From an uncultured Campylobacter sp. (lineage in GTDB: Bacteria > Campylobacterota > Campylobacteria > Campylobacterales > Campylobacteraceae), in the NCBI RefSeq assembly GCF_937980635.1, contig NZ_CALJPG010000009.1, forward strand, positions 70,599 through 134,598: 64,000 nt of DNA, in the 5' to 3' direction. Both the position numbers and the translations under genes were made by a program. Shown here one piece after another: positions 1 through 9,511 of this stretch. The notes under the pieces were generated by a model. The model ran no database searches. It was not told where the DNA came from and was given only the letters and a program-made list of their open reading frames with translations. Each line of letters starts with the position of its first letter. Within the stretch, counting starts at the first letter, position 1.

Positions 1-103
1 ATTTTTATATAATAAAATTTATTTGCTTGATAATATTAAATTTTATCATTTTTTAAATTTAGTATGTTATCATCACACTTCATTTTTTGATAAAGGAGAA
101 AAA

Positions 104-388
104 ATGGCTGTAAAAATTACCGATATTTGCATTAGCTGCGGCTCATGCATTGACGAGTGCCCGGTAAATGCGATCGTGGACGATAGCGATAACCCAAGCG
201 GCGAGGATAGCTACTACGTATATGCCGATAAATGCGTCGAGTGTGTAGGCTACAACGACGAGCCGGCTTGCGCTAGCGCCTGTCCGACCGACGGCTGTAT
301 CGTCTGGAGCGACATCGTAGCGGGCCAACCTAGCAGGGATAGTATAGGTGCGGATCTACGCAGCGGAGATACCCCGGTATTTGCTTAG
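104..388 (+). CDS. fdx: 2[4Fe-4S] ferredoxin
   Basis: A 94-residue soluble ferredoxin, a low-potential electron carrier in the cytoplasm. The first cluster motif has Cys9, 12, 15 and 19 (CxxCxxCxxxCP). The second is the longer Alvin/YfhL type, with Cys44, 47, 56 and 60, and there is an extra Cys65. The frame stays open upstream to position 23, but the ATG at 104 follows an AAGGAG ribosome site (93-98) and gives the normal family length. It stands alone, followed by a strong terminator, ahead of ndk. C. jejuni has the same neighbours (fdxA region, recalled). Family assignment is firm; the redox partner is unknown. Confidence 0.93.
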   Translation: MAVKITDICISCGSCIDECPVNAIVDDSDNPSGEDSYYVYADKCVECVGYNDEPACASACPTDGCIVWSDIVAGQPSRDSIGADLRSGDTPVFA

Positions 389-393
389 CAGGT

Positions 394-425
394 AAAATTC
401 CGCGATCAAATGCGCGGAATTTTAA
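394..425 (+). terminator. Rho-independent terminator after ferredoxin
   Basis: An 11-bp perfect inverted repeat (AAAATTCCGCG at 394-404 with CGCGGAATTTT at 413-423) around an 8-base loop, ending in a T run. It lies 6 bases after the ferredoxin stop and separates that gene from ndk. Confidence 0.8.
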
Positions 426-462
426 TTCATTCAATCCTTAAATAAATTTTAACCTATTTTTC

Positions 463-470
463 GATACAAT
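463..470 (+). promoter_or_regulatory. Probable -10 element for ndk
   Basis: GATACAAT, a good match to the extended Campylobacter sigma-70 -10 box, about 25 bases before the ndk ATG and after an AT-rich stretch. It follows the terminator at 394-425, so ndk probably starts its own transcript that may run through yceD-rpmF-plsX-fabH. Confidence 0.5.
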
Positions 471-495
471 CCGCCTTTCACTTTAAGGAGATTAT

Positions 496-909
496 ATGCA
501 GCAAACGCTTTCTATTATTAAGCCTGATGCCGTTAAAAAGGGCGTTATCGGCAAAATTATTGATCGTTTCGAAAGCCACGGACTAAGAATCGCAGCGGCT
601 AAAAAATTATGCCTAAGCGCCGAAGATGCGGGTAAATTTTATGAAATTCACAAGGATCGCCCTTTTTATAAGGATCTGATTGAGTTTATGACTAGCGGTC
701 CGGTGGTCGTAATGGTGCTAGAAGGCGATGATGCTGTAGCTAAAAATCGCGCGCTAATGGGCGCTACCGATCCGAAAAAAGCGGATAAAGGCACGATCAG
801 AGCAGACTTTGCGGACAGCATCGACGCTAACGCCGTTCACGGTAGTGACAGCCTAGAAAACGCAAAAACCGAGATCGCATTTTTCTTTGCAAAAAGAGAA
901 ATTTGTTAA
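496..909 (+). CDS. ndk: Nucleoside diphosphate kinase
   Basis: Ndk transfers the gamma phosphate of ATP to NDPs through a phospho-histidine, balancing NTP and dNTP pools in the cytoplasm. The 137-residue protein has the full family length. The catalytic histidine is His115 in the NAVHGSDS motif, and the N-terminal [10 protein letters not shown] strand is typical. An AAGGAG site precedes the ATG. It is followed 9 bases later by the YceD-like gene, forming a run with the ribosomal protein L32 and fatty acid genes, as in other Campylobacter. Confidence 0.97.
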   Translation: MQQTLSIIKPDAVKKGVIGKIIDRFESHGLRIAAAKKLCLSAEDAGKFYEIHKDRPFYKDLIEFMTSGPVVVMVLEGDDAVAKNRALMGATDPKKADKGTIRADFADSIDANAVHGSDSLENAKTEIAFFFAKREIC

Positions 910-918
910 GAGTGCCGC

Positions 919-1272
919 GTGAAGATCTCTTTTGCTAAAATTTCCGCATCGCCCGTGCCGTTTGAAATTTCGAGGGACGGGCTTAAGCTTAGCGGAAATT
1001 TAAAACGAAAAGACTCTAAGTTTATCGAGTGTAAGGGCGAAATTAAGGGCAAAATTCCATACATTTGCGACCGCTGCGGCAAAGAATTTGATCTTGACGT
1101 AAACGAGAGCGTAAATTTGCTTTTAAGCGAGGGCGTTTTTAACGACGAAAGGCACGAAAGCTTGGACGTTATGGAGTTTTTCGGCGCCGAAGTTGATCTG
1201 GATGAAATTTTAAGAAGCGAAACGGAAGCTTTCAAAAGCGACTATTTTTATTGCGAAGAATGCAAGAACTAA
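919..1272 (+). CDS. YceD/DUF177 family protein
   Basis: A 117-residue member of the DUF177/YceD family, which almost always sits just before rpmF and is linked to 23S rRNA or ribosome metabolism in plants and bacteria. The start codon is GTG, since no ATG fits. Two Cys pairs (ICDRCG at about 50-55 and YCEEC at the C terminus) look like a zinc-ribbon. The conserved middle acidic patch (EFFGAEVDLDEIL) is present. The position between ndk and rpmF supports the family call; the molecular role here is inferred. Confidence 0.85.
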   Translation: MKISFAKISASPVPFEISRDGLKLSGNLKRKDSKFIECKGEIKGKIPYICDRCGKEFDLDVNESVNLLLSEGVFNDERHESLDVMEFFGAEVDLDEILRSETEAFKSDYFYCEECKN

Positions 1273-1290
1273 ATTTATAAAGGAGAAAAA

Positions 1291-1437
1291 ATGGCAGTTC
1301 CAAAGCGAAGAGTTAGTAAAACTCGTGCGGCAAAAAGACGCACTCACTACAAAGTGACCCTTCCGATTCCCGTCAAAGATAAAGACGGAAGCTGGAAAAT
1401 TCCGCATAGAATAAACAAAACTACGGGCGAATATTAA
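1291..1437 (+). CDS. rpmF: 50S ribosomal protein L32
   Basis: A 48-residue basic protein starting [17 protein letters not shown], the standard L32 N terminus. It is a structural part of the 50S subunit. Campylobacter-type L32 lacks the four-Cys zinc motif seen in many bacteria, and none is present here. A strong AAAGGAG site lies 7 bases before the ATG. plsX starts 4 bases after its stop, giving the classic rpmF-plsX-fabH arrangement that couples ribosome and lipid synthesis. Confidence 0.96.
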   Translation: MAVPKRRVSKTRAAKRRTHYKVTLPIPVKDKDGSWKIPHRINKTTGEY

Positions 1438-1441
1438 TCCG

Positions 1442-2440
1442 ATGATTTCCGTTGCTATAGACGCGATGGGCGGTGATTTCGGCTGCGAGCCGATAATAAA
1501 CGGAGTTGTAGATGCGCTGCGAGAGCGTAAATTTAATGCGTTTTTGGTAGGCGACGAAGCGCAAATCAAGCCTTTTATTCCACAAGATCAAGGTCTTGAG
1601 AAATATATCACTTACGTAGCTGCAAGCGAAGTTTTCGAGATGAAAGAGGGCGCAACCGACGCTCTCAAACGCAAAGAAAGCAGCATCTTTAAAGCGGTCG
1701 ATCTAGTAAAAGACGGCACTTGCAAAGCCGTGGTATCAGCAGGACATAGCGGCGCTACGATGAGCCTTGCGACGCTTCGCATAGGAAGGCTCAAAGGTAT
1801 CTTGCGCCCGGCGATTGCTACGCTGATGCCAAATTCCATAGGTGGACGCACGTTGGTGCTTGATGTGGGCGCTTATGTGGATTGTAAGCCAGAGAATTTG
1901 TTTCAATTCGCGATTATGGGCGAAGCATATGCCAAGGAGATTATGGGTTTAAATGCGCCACGCATCGGCTTATTATCCAACGGTGAGGAGGATAGTAAAG
2001 GCAACGAGGTAACAAAAGAAACCTTTCATATGCTTAAGAAGATGCAAAATTTTATCGGTAATGTAGAAGGCAATCAAATTTTTGACGGCTCGGTAGACGT
2101 GGTCGTGTGCGACGGATTTATCGGCAACATTATGCTAAAATCCAGCGAAGGTGTCGCAAGCGCTATCGGCAAACTTATTAAAAACGAAACTAAAAAATCC
2201 CCTATCGCCATCGCAGGCTCCATCTTGATGAAGCGTGTCTTTAAAATTATCAAAAAAAGTACGGATTATGACGAATACGGCGGCGCGCCACTTTTAGGCG
2301 TCAAAGAATGCGTCATCATAAGCCACGGCAAAAGCACCCCGAAAGCCGTTAAAAACGCGATCTTTCAAGCGCTTAAATTTGCAGATTCTAAAATCAACTC
2401 CGCGATAGAAAGCGAAATTTCTACAAACGAGCAAAAATGA
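1442..2440 (+). CDS. plsX: Phosphate acyltransferase PlsX
   Basis: PlsX converts acyl-ACP to acyl-phosphate, the acyl donor used by PlsY (encoded in this window at 7.7 kb) to start phospholipid synthesis. The protein is 332 residues and begins with the hallmark [13 protein letters not shown]. It also carries the SAGHSGATM motif and the GARP-like C-terminal region [12 protein letters not shown]. The stop overlaps the fabH start by 4 bases (ATGA), so the two are translationally coupled. It acts peripherally at the inner membrane. Confidence 0.97.
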   Translation: MISVAIDAMGGDFGCEPIINGVVDALRERKFNAFLVGDEAQIKPFIPQDQGLEKYITYVAASEVFEMKEGATDALKRKESSIFKAVDLVKDGTCKAVVSAGHSGATMSLATLRIGRLKGILRPAIATLMPNSIGGRTLVLDVGAYVDCKPENLFQFAIMGEAYAKEIMGLNAPRIGLLSNGEEDSKGNEVTKETFHMLKKMQNFIGNVEGNQIFDGSVDVVVCDGFIGNIMLKSSEGVASAIGKLIKNETKKSPIAIAGSILMKRVFKIIKKSTDYDEYGGAPLLGVKECVIISHGKSTPKAVKNAIFQALKFADSKINSAIESEISTNEQK

Positions 2441-3435
2441 AAAAAGCCTCGATGATCTCGATCGCAGCATACGCGCCGAGTCAAATTTTAACTAATTTCG
2501 ATCTTGAAAAAATGGTTGAAACGACTGATGAATGGATCGTCAAGCGCACAGGCATTCATGAGCGCCGCATCGCGAAGGGCGAGACTACTAGCGATCTGGG
2601 CATGAAGGCTGCAGCGCTTGCGATCGAGCGTAGCGGCTTGCAAAAAAACGCGATTGATGCAATAATATGCGCCACGATCTCACCCGATTATTTCTGTATG
2701 CCCTCGACCGCGTGCGTCATCGCAAATAAACTGGGTTTGAACTTCGGCATCACGGCGTTTGATATAAATGCCGCCTGTACCGGCTTCATCTATCTTTTAG
2801 AGCTTGCAAAATCCCTCATCGAAAGCGGCGCCAAAAAACACGTGTTGATAATCGGCACGGAAAAGTTAAGTTCGATAGTCGATTGGAGCGACCGCGCTAC
2901 GTGCATACTTTTCGGCGACGGCGCAGGCGCTGCGGTTATCGCGGCGTGTGACGATAACGAAATCATCGACATTCATACTGCTAGCGACGGCAGCAAGGGC
3001 GATCTTCTCATCACCGCAGCCCCAGGCAGCGTCAATCCGCTCAGCCAAAAAATCATCGACGAAAAACTAGGCTTCATGCAGATGGCGGGGCGCGAGGTCT
3101 TTAAAATTGCGGTACCGACGCTTAGTAACGACGTCGTGGAGATTTTGGAGAAAAATAAAATTTCGCCCGAGCAGGTTGATCTTTTCATCCCGCATCAGGC
3201 TAATTTGCGCATTATCGAGGCAGTAAAGGCGAGATTAGAATTTAGCGACGAACAGTGCGTGCTTACGATCGGCAAGTACGGCAATACGAGCTCGGCGTCG
3301 ATCCCGATGGCGATAAATGACGCTTACGAGAGCGGCAGACTCAAAAACGGCTCGCTCATGCTACTTGATGCGTTCGGTGGCGGCTTTACGTGGGGCAGCG
3401 CGCTTTTGAAATTTGGCGGTAAGAGCACAAACTAG
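2437..3435 (+). CDS. fabH: 3-oxoacyl-ACP synthase III
   Basis: FabH condenses acetyl-CoA with malonyl-ACP to begin fatty acid synthesis. The 332-residue thiolase-fold protein has the catalytic triad Cys114 (NAACTGF), His253 (PHQANLR) and Asn283 ([10 protein letters not shown]), and the GDGAGA turn at about 160-165. The ATG overlaps the plsX stop. It is the last gene of the run, and the next 0.95 kb has no intact gene. Confidence 0.97.
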   Translation: MKKASMISIAAYAPSQILTNFDLEKMVETTDEWIVKRTGIHERRIAKGETTSDLGMKAAALAIERSGLQKNAIDAIICATISPDYFCMPSTACVIANKLGLNFGITAFDINAACTGFIYLLELAKSLIESGAKKHVLIIGTEKLSSIVDWSDRATCILFGDGAGAAVIAACDDNEIIDIHTASDGSKGDLLITAAPGSVNPLSQKIIDEKLGFMQMAGREVFKIAVPTLSNDVVEILEKNKISPEQVDLFIPHQANLRIIEAVKARLEFSDEQCVLTIGKYGNTSSASIPMAINDAYESGRLKNGSLMLLDAFGGGFTWGSALLKFGGKSTN

Positions 3436-4383
3436 CGCTTTTTAAATTTTATTATCTTTGAATTTCGCTATATTTAAGAGTTAAAATTCCAAGCTTATTT
3501 ACAAAACTAATTTCAAATTTATATTTATTCCGAGTCGGGTTTCAAAATTTTAAAATGAAGTGTTTGCGATTAAAAGCATATTATAATCTTGTGCAGTTTG
3601 CATATCGGCTTCTGCGTGAGATAGTAAAACGACGTTAGTCTTAGGTCTGCTGCTTTTTGGTGGCGGGCTTGTAGAATATAAAAGAAATCAAATATGCGAT
3701 AGCTTAAATGGGTGTTAATTTCAGCCGATTCTGCATTAACGGCTTTTAATTGGCTACAAAGCTCGACAAGTATTTTTACGGCGGCGTATGGTGGATCTTT
3801 TGAGTGACCTACACATAGGCTGTAGAATAAAATTCAAATACCAAAACGCTCACAACAGCAAGCATCAAATTGCCTTAGATTTGAAATTTAGCATAAATGC
3901 TAGTAAATTTAATTAAATACCGCGAACGAGGCGATAAAGGATCGCTATGCCATGAGTGAAGAAGCGTCGTATCTCTAATATCTATAGGGCGTTAAAAATC
4001 TCCAGCTATCTCCCGTTATACAAATATATATTATCTCTATATAGATAGCGGCGAGCAGGAGGGCGCAGCCACGCTATAGCTACAGACTGAAGCGGTCAAT
4101 GAACTTAGCTTTATTGCGAAAGCTACAGCAGTTTATAGGTTTTGATGGTAGGTCTAGTTCAATGCCATTGTAAGCATTGAAAAATTTCGCACAAAATATC
4201 ATCTCACAATTATGGACGACAGTTATTAAAGTATATTATTGGGGCAATTTTTTATAAATTTTAAGTTCAAATTCCATTCGGATAAAATTTAGATTTATTT
4301 TTTAGAAAGCGATCCGAAATTATTTAAAATTCCTCCGTTAGCTTGGACTATCTAGAGTGTTGCTCGTGTACCCGATTTAAATT
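3436..4383. other. Long spacer with decayed coding DNA
   Basis: About 950 bases between fabH and the convergent MTHFR-like gene with no complete reading frame. It is more AT-rich than the flanks and its codon-like patches are broken by many stops. One coding-like patch on the minus strand (3550-3830) is listed separately. A second, on the plus strand near 4030-4130, reads YYLYIDSGEQEG before hitting a stop. I see no RNA gene and no clear terminator. It looks like a graveyard of one or more old genes. Confidence 0.5.
3550..3830 (-). pseudogene. Remnant of an unrecognised protein gene
   Basis: Two overlapping minus-strand frames read like real protein. The upstream one contains PPYAAVKILVELCSQLK and SYRIFDFFYILQARHQKAA. 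The downstream one contains PKTNVVLLSHAEADMQ and ends at a TAA at 3550. A single frameshift near 3645-3690 would join them into a C-terminal piece of roughly 90 residues. There is no start codon or ribosome site. I do not recognise the family; the LLSHAEAD patch is faintly like the start of CobN-type chelatases, but this is weak. Confidence 0.3.
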
Positions 4384-5307
4384 TTAAATAACGTAAAATC
4401 CCAAATTCTCGTGTTTAAGGATAATTTTTCTGATCTCTTTTAGTAGGCTGAGCGAGGCTTCGATTTCGACGCGGCGGGTGCTTACGCTCTCGATGTTCGC
4501 GCCTACGCTCACCCCTTTTGCGAGGGCGTATTTGTAGATGAAATCAAACATCTCCGCGCACAGCGCTGTTGAACTTTGCAAGATATCGACGCTACTTTGC
4601 AGCCGTTGCTGCAAAAAATCTGGCACCGAGATACCAAGCCACTTCATAAACTCAAGTGTCTTTAGGCTGCCGCACGGCGTGAAAGTAAAGATTATAGGCA
4701 CTTTTTTGCACTCCAAAGCGGCGTAATCATCGATAAAATCTTTGGCGTTTTGCACATTATAAACCGCCTGGGTGATAAAAAATTCGCACCCGTCCGCAGT
4801 CTTCTCCGCGATTTTTAGGTGCTCGTCGCGGCTCTTTTCATGGCGTTCAGGAATGCAGATGCCGCCTAGACAAAGATGCGGCGCCACGAGTCGCTTGAGC
4901 TCATAGGCGTGGCTTAGATGCAGTTTGCATTCTTCGTTTTTAGAGCTCGCCCCCACGAAAACACCCAGCCCGCTTGCGGCATGTCTTAGAATTTCGCAAA
5001 ATTCTGCCTCGTCGTATTTGCCTACCGCGCGGTAGATGATCGCTTCTTTATCGGTGTGTAGATACTGCGTGTAGTAGCGCGCAGGATCGATCGTATGCAC
5101 AAAAGGGAAGGTCCGCTCATCTTTCGTGCGCGCGCTTTCATCTTGTAGATCGTAGATGACGATGCCGTCGCATTCACATTCACCTAGGCGTTGCGACCAC
5201 GCCGTACCTAGGTGCTCGAGCTCGTCTTGAGAGGACGTGATTTTAGGCGGGACGATACCATAGAGTAGAATTCCGCTTTTTCCGTTTCTAATTTTTTCTT
5301 TTAACAC
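4384..5307 (-). CDS. Methylenetetrahydrofolate reductase-like protein
   Basis: A 307-residue protein with the pattern of the MTHFR/FAD-linked oxidoreductase TIM-barrel superfamily: an early YGIVPPK substrate-site segment, VIYDLQDE, GVFVGASSK, LGGICIPERH, and FFITQAVYNVQNAKDF. Family members reduce 5,10-methylene-THF or act on related folates. This one resembles the divergent branch rather than classic MetF, so a one-carbon role is likely but the exact reaction is not fixed. The start is GTG at 5307 with AAGGAAT upstream. It stands alone, divergent from the HerA-like gene, with promoters for both in the 94-base gap. Confidence 0.7.
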   Translation of the reverse strand: MLKEKIRNGKSGILLYGIVPPKITSSQDELEHLGTAWSQRLGECECDGIVIYDLQDESARTKDERTFPFVHTIDPARYYTQYLHTDKEAIIYRAVGKYDEAEFCEILRHAASGLGVFVGASSKNEECKLHLSHAYELKRLVAPHLCLGGICIPERHEKSRDEHLKIAEKTADGCEFFITQAVYNVQNAKDFIDDYAALECKKVPIIFTFTPCGSLKTLEFMKWLGISVPDFLQQRLQSSVDILQSSTALCAEMFDFIYKYALAKGVSVGANIESVSTRRVEIEASLSLLKEIRKIILKHENLGFYVI

Positions 5308-5362
5308 TTGCCATTCCTTGATTTTTCGCGCATTTTAGCAAATTTAAATTTAAAAATTTAAA

Positions 5363-5371
5363 TGATATAAT
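5363..5371 (+). promoter_or_regulatory. Extended -10 promoter before the HerA-like gene
   Basis: TGATATAAT, a near-perfect extended -10 box, lies 31 bases upstream of the ATG at 5402 and follows an A/T-periodic stretch typical of Campylobacter promoters. Confidence 0.6.
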
Positions 5372-5401
5372 GCCGAGCAAATTGCAAATTTAAGGAACGC
5401 A

Positions 5402-7693
5402 ATGAAAACGCTTCAAGAAAATTTAAAGCTTTTTTATCTAGGGCTTGAAAACGGCGAGCCGTTTTTTTATAAAAACAAGGATCTGACGACGCACGCGCTT
5501 ATCATCGGAATGACCGGCAGCGGTAAAACGGGACTTGGCATCACGCTGCTAGAGGAAGCCGCGATCGATAATATCCCGTCCATCATCATCGATCCAAAGG
5601 GCGATCTGGCAAATTTAGCTCTTACCTTTCCGCAGATGAGGGCTGAGGATTTTGAGCCTTATATCGACGAGGCCGAGGCGCAAAACAAAGGTCTTAGCGT
5701 GCGCGAGTACGCCGAACAGACTGCAAATACTTGGCGCGAGGGGATCGAGGGCTCATATCAAGATCTGGCGCGGGTGGAGCTTTTGAAAAACAGCGCCGAT
5801 TTTAGAATTTATACACCCAAATCAAGCGCAGGGCTCGGCGTTAGCCTGCTAAGCGACTTTGAAGCGCCGCAGGGCTTAAACGAAGAGGATTTGAACAACT
5901 ACGTAGGCGGCATCGCCACTAGCGTGCTAAGCCTTGCGGGGATTAGTAGCGATAATCTTAGCTCGCCGGAATTTTTACTAATCAGCCAAATTTTAACCTA
6001 TCATTTCAGCAGGGGCGAGGAGGTGAGCGTGGTGGATCTCATCGCGCAGATCGGCAACCCACCTTTCGATAAGATCGGCGTTTTCGATGTTAATACCTTC
6101 TTTCCGAGTGATAAGCGAATGGCGCTTGCGATGAAGATTAACGCGCTCATCGCAAGCCCGAGCTTTAAGCTTTGGTGCGAGGGCGAGCGGCTAAATATCG
6201 CCAAGATGCTCTTTGATGAAAACGGCAGGGCGAGGGCGAATATATTTTCCATCGCGCATCTAAACGACGATGAGAGGATGTTTTTCGTCACGCTGCTTTT
6301 GGGCGAGATGATCAAATGGATGCGCACCACCAGCGGCACCAGCTCGCTGCGCGCAGTACTTTATATGGATGAAATTTACGGCTTCTTCCCGCCAAACGGT
6401 AATCCGCCGAGCAAAACCCCGATGCTTACGCTGCTAAAGCAGGCTCGCGCGTTCGGTCTTGGTTGCGTTCTATCGACGCAAAACCCGGTCGATCTCGATT
6501 ATAAGGGGCTTAGCAACATCGGTACATGGTTTATCGGGCGCTTGCAAACCGCACAGGATAAGGAGCGCGTCATCAGCGGTCTAAGCGGCATCGGCTCAAA
6601 TCCGATCGACAAAAGCGTTCTGATGGAGAAAATTTCAAATCTCAAAAAGCGAAGCTTTTTGGTAAAAAACATCAACGAGGACGTGCTGCGAGTGATCGAG
6701 ACGCGCTTTGCGCTAAGCTATCTAAAAGGCCCTTTAAGTAACGAGCAAATTTCAAATTTAATGAAAGACAAAAAGGCTGAAATTTCGTCCGTGTCGGGCG
6801 CCATGCAAGGCGTCAAATCCGCCGGCGCCGCCAAACCCGTAGTTTCTACTGAAATTTCACAGCTTTACAGCTACGGCGCGAGCCTTGAGCTAAGCCCGTA
6901 TCTGTATGCAAGCGCAAAGATGCGATTTTGCGATAAAGGAGTCGATTTTACGCAGCAGCGCACCTATCTACTCGCGCTTTCGGACGCAAGCGAAATAGAT
7001 TGGAGCGAGGCGAGCACGCGAGAAGTTGCAAATTTAAGCGGACAGGAGCAGGCGGGCTCGCTCTACGGCGCGCTTCCTAGCTTTATCGCGGGAGCAAAAA
7101 ATTTAAACGCTCAGCTTAAAAGCTTTAAGGAGTGGATCTACCGCAACGAAAAGCTCGAGCTTTTTAGCGCGCTTGATCTGCTCTCAAAACCGGGCGAGAG
7201 CAGGGAGGAATTTTTCGTGCGCCTAGGCGATAAGGCGAACGAAGCTTTAGAGGTCAAAACCGATGAGATCACGGCTAAATTTGAAAAGGAAAAGGCGCGC
7301 CTTGAGGATAAAATTTCGCGTGCTAGCGAAAAGTATGAGAAGGAAAAGGGTGACGTGCTAAGTCGCGGCGTGGATGCCGCGCTAAACATAGGCGGCGCGA
7401 TCTTAGGCGCGTTTTTAGGCCGCTCGCGCAGCGCTAGCAATATCTCTAAAGCGATCAGTGGCGCCAAGAGCGCGCATAAAATTTTAAACGAACGAAGCGA
7501 AGCTAAAAATGCCGAAAATAGCCTAAGCGCGCTACAAGAGGAGCTGGAAGTGCTTACGCAGAAATTTGAGGCTGAAGTGGACGCGCTAAAACAGAGCCTG
7601 GATCTAAAAAATATTAAACTCGAAACGAAAGAAATTTCGCCGAAGAAAACCGACATCTACGACGAGAAAATTTCGCTACTTTGGAAGAGTTAA
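5402..7693 (+). CDS. DUF853/HerA-like ATPase (YjgR type)
   Basis: A 763-residue P-loop ATPase of the HerA/FtsK superfamily, DUF853 branch. Walker A is GMTGSGKT (36-43). Walker B is LYMDEIYGFFP near residue 320, and an arginine-finger region follows CVLSTQNPVDLDY. The last 170 residues are a charged coiled coil (EKEKARLEDKISRASEKY and a later heptad run) split by a glycine-rich GGAILGAFLGRS patch. E. coli YjgR is the nearest named relative. DNA translocation is assumed from the family; the substrate is unknown. It is followed 12 bases later by plsY. Confidence 0.85.
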   Translation: MKTLQENLKLFYLGLENGEPFFYKNKDLTTHALIIGMTGSGKTGLGITLLEEAAIDNIPSIIIDPKGDLANLALTFPQMRAEDFEPYIDEAEAQNKGLSVREYAEQTANTWREGIEGSYQDLARVELLKNSADFRIYTPKSSAGLGVSLLSDFEAPQGLNEEDLNNYVGGIATSVLSLAGISSDNLSSPEFLLISQILTYHFSRGEEVSVVDLIAQIGNPPFDKIGVFDVNTFFPSDKRMALAMKINALIASPSFKLWCEGERLNIAKMLFDENGRARANIFSIAHLNDDERMFFVTLLLGEMIKWMRTTSGTSSLRAVLYMDEIYGFFPPNGNPPSKTPMLTLLKQARAFGLGCVLSTQNPVDLDYKGLSNIGTWFIGRLQTAQDKERVISGLSGIGSNPIDKSVLMEKISNLKKRSFLVKNINEDVLRVIETRFALSYLKGPLSNEQISNLMKDKKAEISSVSGAMQGVKSAGAAKPVVSTEISQLYSYGASLELSPYLYASAKMRFCDKGVDFTQQRTYLLALSDASEIDWSEASTREVANLSGQEQAGSLYGALPSFIAGAKNLNAQLKSFKEWIYRNEKLELFSALDLLSKPGESREEFFVRLGDKANEALEVKTDEITAKFEKEKARLEDKISRASEKYEKEKGDVLSRGVDAALNIGGAILGAFLGRSRSASNISKAISGAKSAHKILNERSEAKNAENSLSALQEELEVLTQKFEAEVDALKQSLDLKNIKLETKEISPKKTDIYDEKISLLWKS

Positions 7694-7705
7694 AGGGAGA
7701 ATTTT

Positions 7706-8449
7706 ATGGATAAACTTAGTGAAATTTTAAATATCGTATACGCCGCACTCTGCGATCCTAGCTCAAAATATTTTCTAGGAGATGAGCATGGAATTCTAGG
7801 AAGCGGAATTCTTGGAATTTTATATAGGACATTTACGGCGCCGAATTTTTGGTGCTACTTTGCTGCGTATCTGATCGCTGCGATCCCCTTTGGGCTTTTG
7901 ATCGGCAGATACCTAGGCGGCGTGGATATCAAAAGCGAGGGCAGCGGCTCCATAGGCGCCACCAACGTCCTTCGCGTCTTAAAAACTCGCGATCCGCAAA
8001 AAGCAAAAAAACTCGCGATCCTCACGGTCGCCTGCGACGCGCTAAAGGGCGTCCTGCCGATACTGATCGCGCGAGCTTTAGGCTTTGATGAAAACGTGCT
8101 GTGGAGCATGGCGGTCTTTGCGGTGCTTGGGCACTGCTTTAGCCCGTATCTGAAATTTAACGGCGGCAAGGGCATTGCGACGGGAGCCGGCGTGCTTGCT
8201 TGCTTCATTCCTATCGAGCTTATCATCGCGCTTGCCGTTTGGTTTATAGTCGGCAAGACTGTTAAAATTTCATCCGTAGCCTCGCTCGCAGCGGCGCTTG
8301 CACTAGTTATCGCAAGCTACGTGATCCATCCGCAGATGCCGGCGATCAACACTCATGCGCCGATCTTTCTGATAGTTTTCATCGTATTTTACAAGCACGC
8401 GCCGAATATCGCCAGGCTGCTTAAGGGCGAGGAAAAGCGCGTAGTATGA
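7706..8449 (+). CDS. plsY: Glycerol-3-phosphate acyltransferase PlsY
   Basis: PlsY moves the acyl group from acyl-phosphate (made by PlsX) to the sn-1 position of glycerol-3-phosphate in the inner membrane. The protein is 247 residues with about five to six membrane helices. Motif 1 is GSGSIGATNVLR (usual form GSGNxGATN) and motif 2 is FNGGKGIATGAG. The N terminus is about 50 residues longer than typical PlsY, with a soluble lead segment before the first helix. folB overlaps its stop by 4 bases. Confidence 0.93.
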   Translation: MDKLSEILNIVYAALCDPSSKYFLGDEHGILGSGILGILYRTFTAPNFWCYFAAYLIAAIPFGLLIGRYLGGVDIKSEGSGSIGATNVLRVLKTRDPQKAKKLAILTVACDALKGVLPILIARALGFDENVLWSMAVFAVLGHCFSPYLKFNGGKGIATGAGVLACFIPIELIIALAVWFIVGKTVKISSVASLAAALALVIASYVIHPQMPAINTHAPIFLIVFIVFYKHAPNIARLLKGEEKRVV

Positions 8450-8763
8450 TTAAAATTTTAATCGAAAAGCTGGAATTCGGCGCGATAATCGGGACGCTGG
8501 ATTTTGAGCGCAAACGTGAGCAGCGCGTGTGGGTGTGGGCAAAGCTCGGGGCGGAGGAATTTATTGACTACGCGCGGGTTTGCGAATATATCAAAGCGGA
8601 GCTTCGCGAGAAAAAATTTCGCCTCGTGGAGGACGCGCTAAGATACTTCGCGCAGGAGTTTCACTCAAAATTTCGATCGATGGATTATTTTTATATGAAA
8701 ATTTTAAAACCTGAAATTTTACAAGATGCGAGCGTCGGCGCGGAAATAGAGATAAAATTTTAA
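8446..8763 (+). CDS. folB: Dihydroneopterin aldolase-like protein
   Basis: A 105-residue protein with the tunnelling fold signature of FolB: IEKLEFGAIIGTLDFERKREQRVWV (read in two pieces), followed by DYARVCEYIKAEL. FolB cleaves dihydroneopterin in folate synthesis. It is slightly shorter than E. coli FolB (about 120) and shows no obvious change in the core. The ATG overlaps the plsY stop, matching the Cj0357c-Cj0356c order in C. jejuni (recalled). The following gap carries the promoter of the response regulator gene. Confidence 0.8.
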   Translation: MIKILIEKLEFGAIIGTLDFERKREQRVWVWAKLGAEEFIDYARVCEYIKAELREKKFRLVEDALRYFAQEFHSKFRSMDYFYMKILKPEILQDASVGAEIEIKF

Positions 8764-8800
8764 AATTTCTTTAAAAAATCTTGAAATTTTGCTTAAAATA

Positions 8801-8809
8801 TGTTAAAAT
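8801..8809 (+). promoter_or_regulatory. Probable -10 element for hsrA
   Basis: TGTTAAAAT in the 76-base gap between folB and the regulator, 31 bases from the ATG, preceded by AT-rich DNA with periodic A/T runs. It suggests the regulator-kinase pair has its own promoter. Confidence 0.4.
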
Positions 8810-8839
8810 CGCCGCAAAATTTTAAGGCAAGGAAATTAA

Positions 8840-9511
8840 ATGAGAATTTTAATAGTCGAGGACGAGGTGACTTTAAACAAGACGATAGCGGAGGGCTTGA
8901 TGGAGTTCGGCTATCAGACGGATACTTCCGAGAGTTTTAAGGACGCAGAGTATTATATCGGCATTAGAAATTATGATTTGGTGCTAACCGATTGGATGCT
9001 AGCTGACGGCAACGGCATCGATCTCATCGCATTAGTTAAGCAAAAATCCGCGCGCACCTCCGTCGTCGTGTTATCTGCAAAAGACGATAAAGAAAGTGAG
9101 ATCAAAGCGCTTCGCGCGGGTGCGGACGATTTTATCAAAAAACCTTTCGACTTTGATGTTTTAGTAGCACGCCTTGAGGCTAGACTTCGCTTCGGTGGCT
9201 CAAATATCATCAAGATCGACGATCTTATCATTGATCCTGATGAGGAAAAAATTACTTACTTGGGTCAAGAGATCGAGCTTAAGGGCAAGCCGTTTGAGGT
9301 GCTAACTCACTTGGCGCGCCACAGCGATCAGATCGTAAGCAAAGAGCAGCTGCTAGACGCTATCTGGGAGGAGCCCGAGCTCGTTACGCCAAATGTCATT
9401 GAAGTAGCGATCAATCAAATTCGGCAGAAAATGGATAAGCCTCTAAATATCTCTACGATCGAGACCGTTCGCAGACGCGGATATAGATTTTGCTTTCCAC
9501 AAAAAGCCTAA
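8840..9511 (+). CDS. hsrA: HsrA/HP1043-type response regulator
   Basis: A 223-residue OmpR-family regulator. The DNA-binding half (about 135-220) contains EVLTHLARHSDQIVSKEQLL and VEVAINQIRQKMDKP-type sequence, almost identical to what I recall of H. pylori HP1043 and C. jejuni Cj0355c. Those are essential regulators of metabolism and stress. The receiver has all phosphorylation residues: Asp8, Asp51 (LTDWML), Ser79 (VLSAKDD) and Lys101 (KKPF). HP1043 is known as an orphan without a normal phosphoacceptor, so the intact site and the kinase gene directly downstream are notable. Confidence 0.88.
   Translation: MRILIVEDEVTLNKTIAEGLMEFGYQTDTSESFKDAEYYIGIRNYDLVLTDWMLADGNGIDLIALVKQKSARTSVVVLSAKDDKESEIKALRAGADDFIKKPFDFDVLVARLEARLRFGGSNIIKIDDLIIDPDEEKITYLGQEIELKGKPFEVLTHLARHSDQIVSKEQLLDAIWEEPELVTPNVIEVAINQIRQKMDKPLNISTIETVRRRGYRFCFPQKA

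Noticed and set aside
9490..9511. Overlap of the regulator and kinase frames as a sequencing error
   Set aside because: Both frames keep their conserved ends, and a TTG start with a 22-base overlap is normal for coupled genes.
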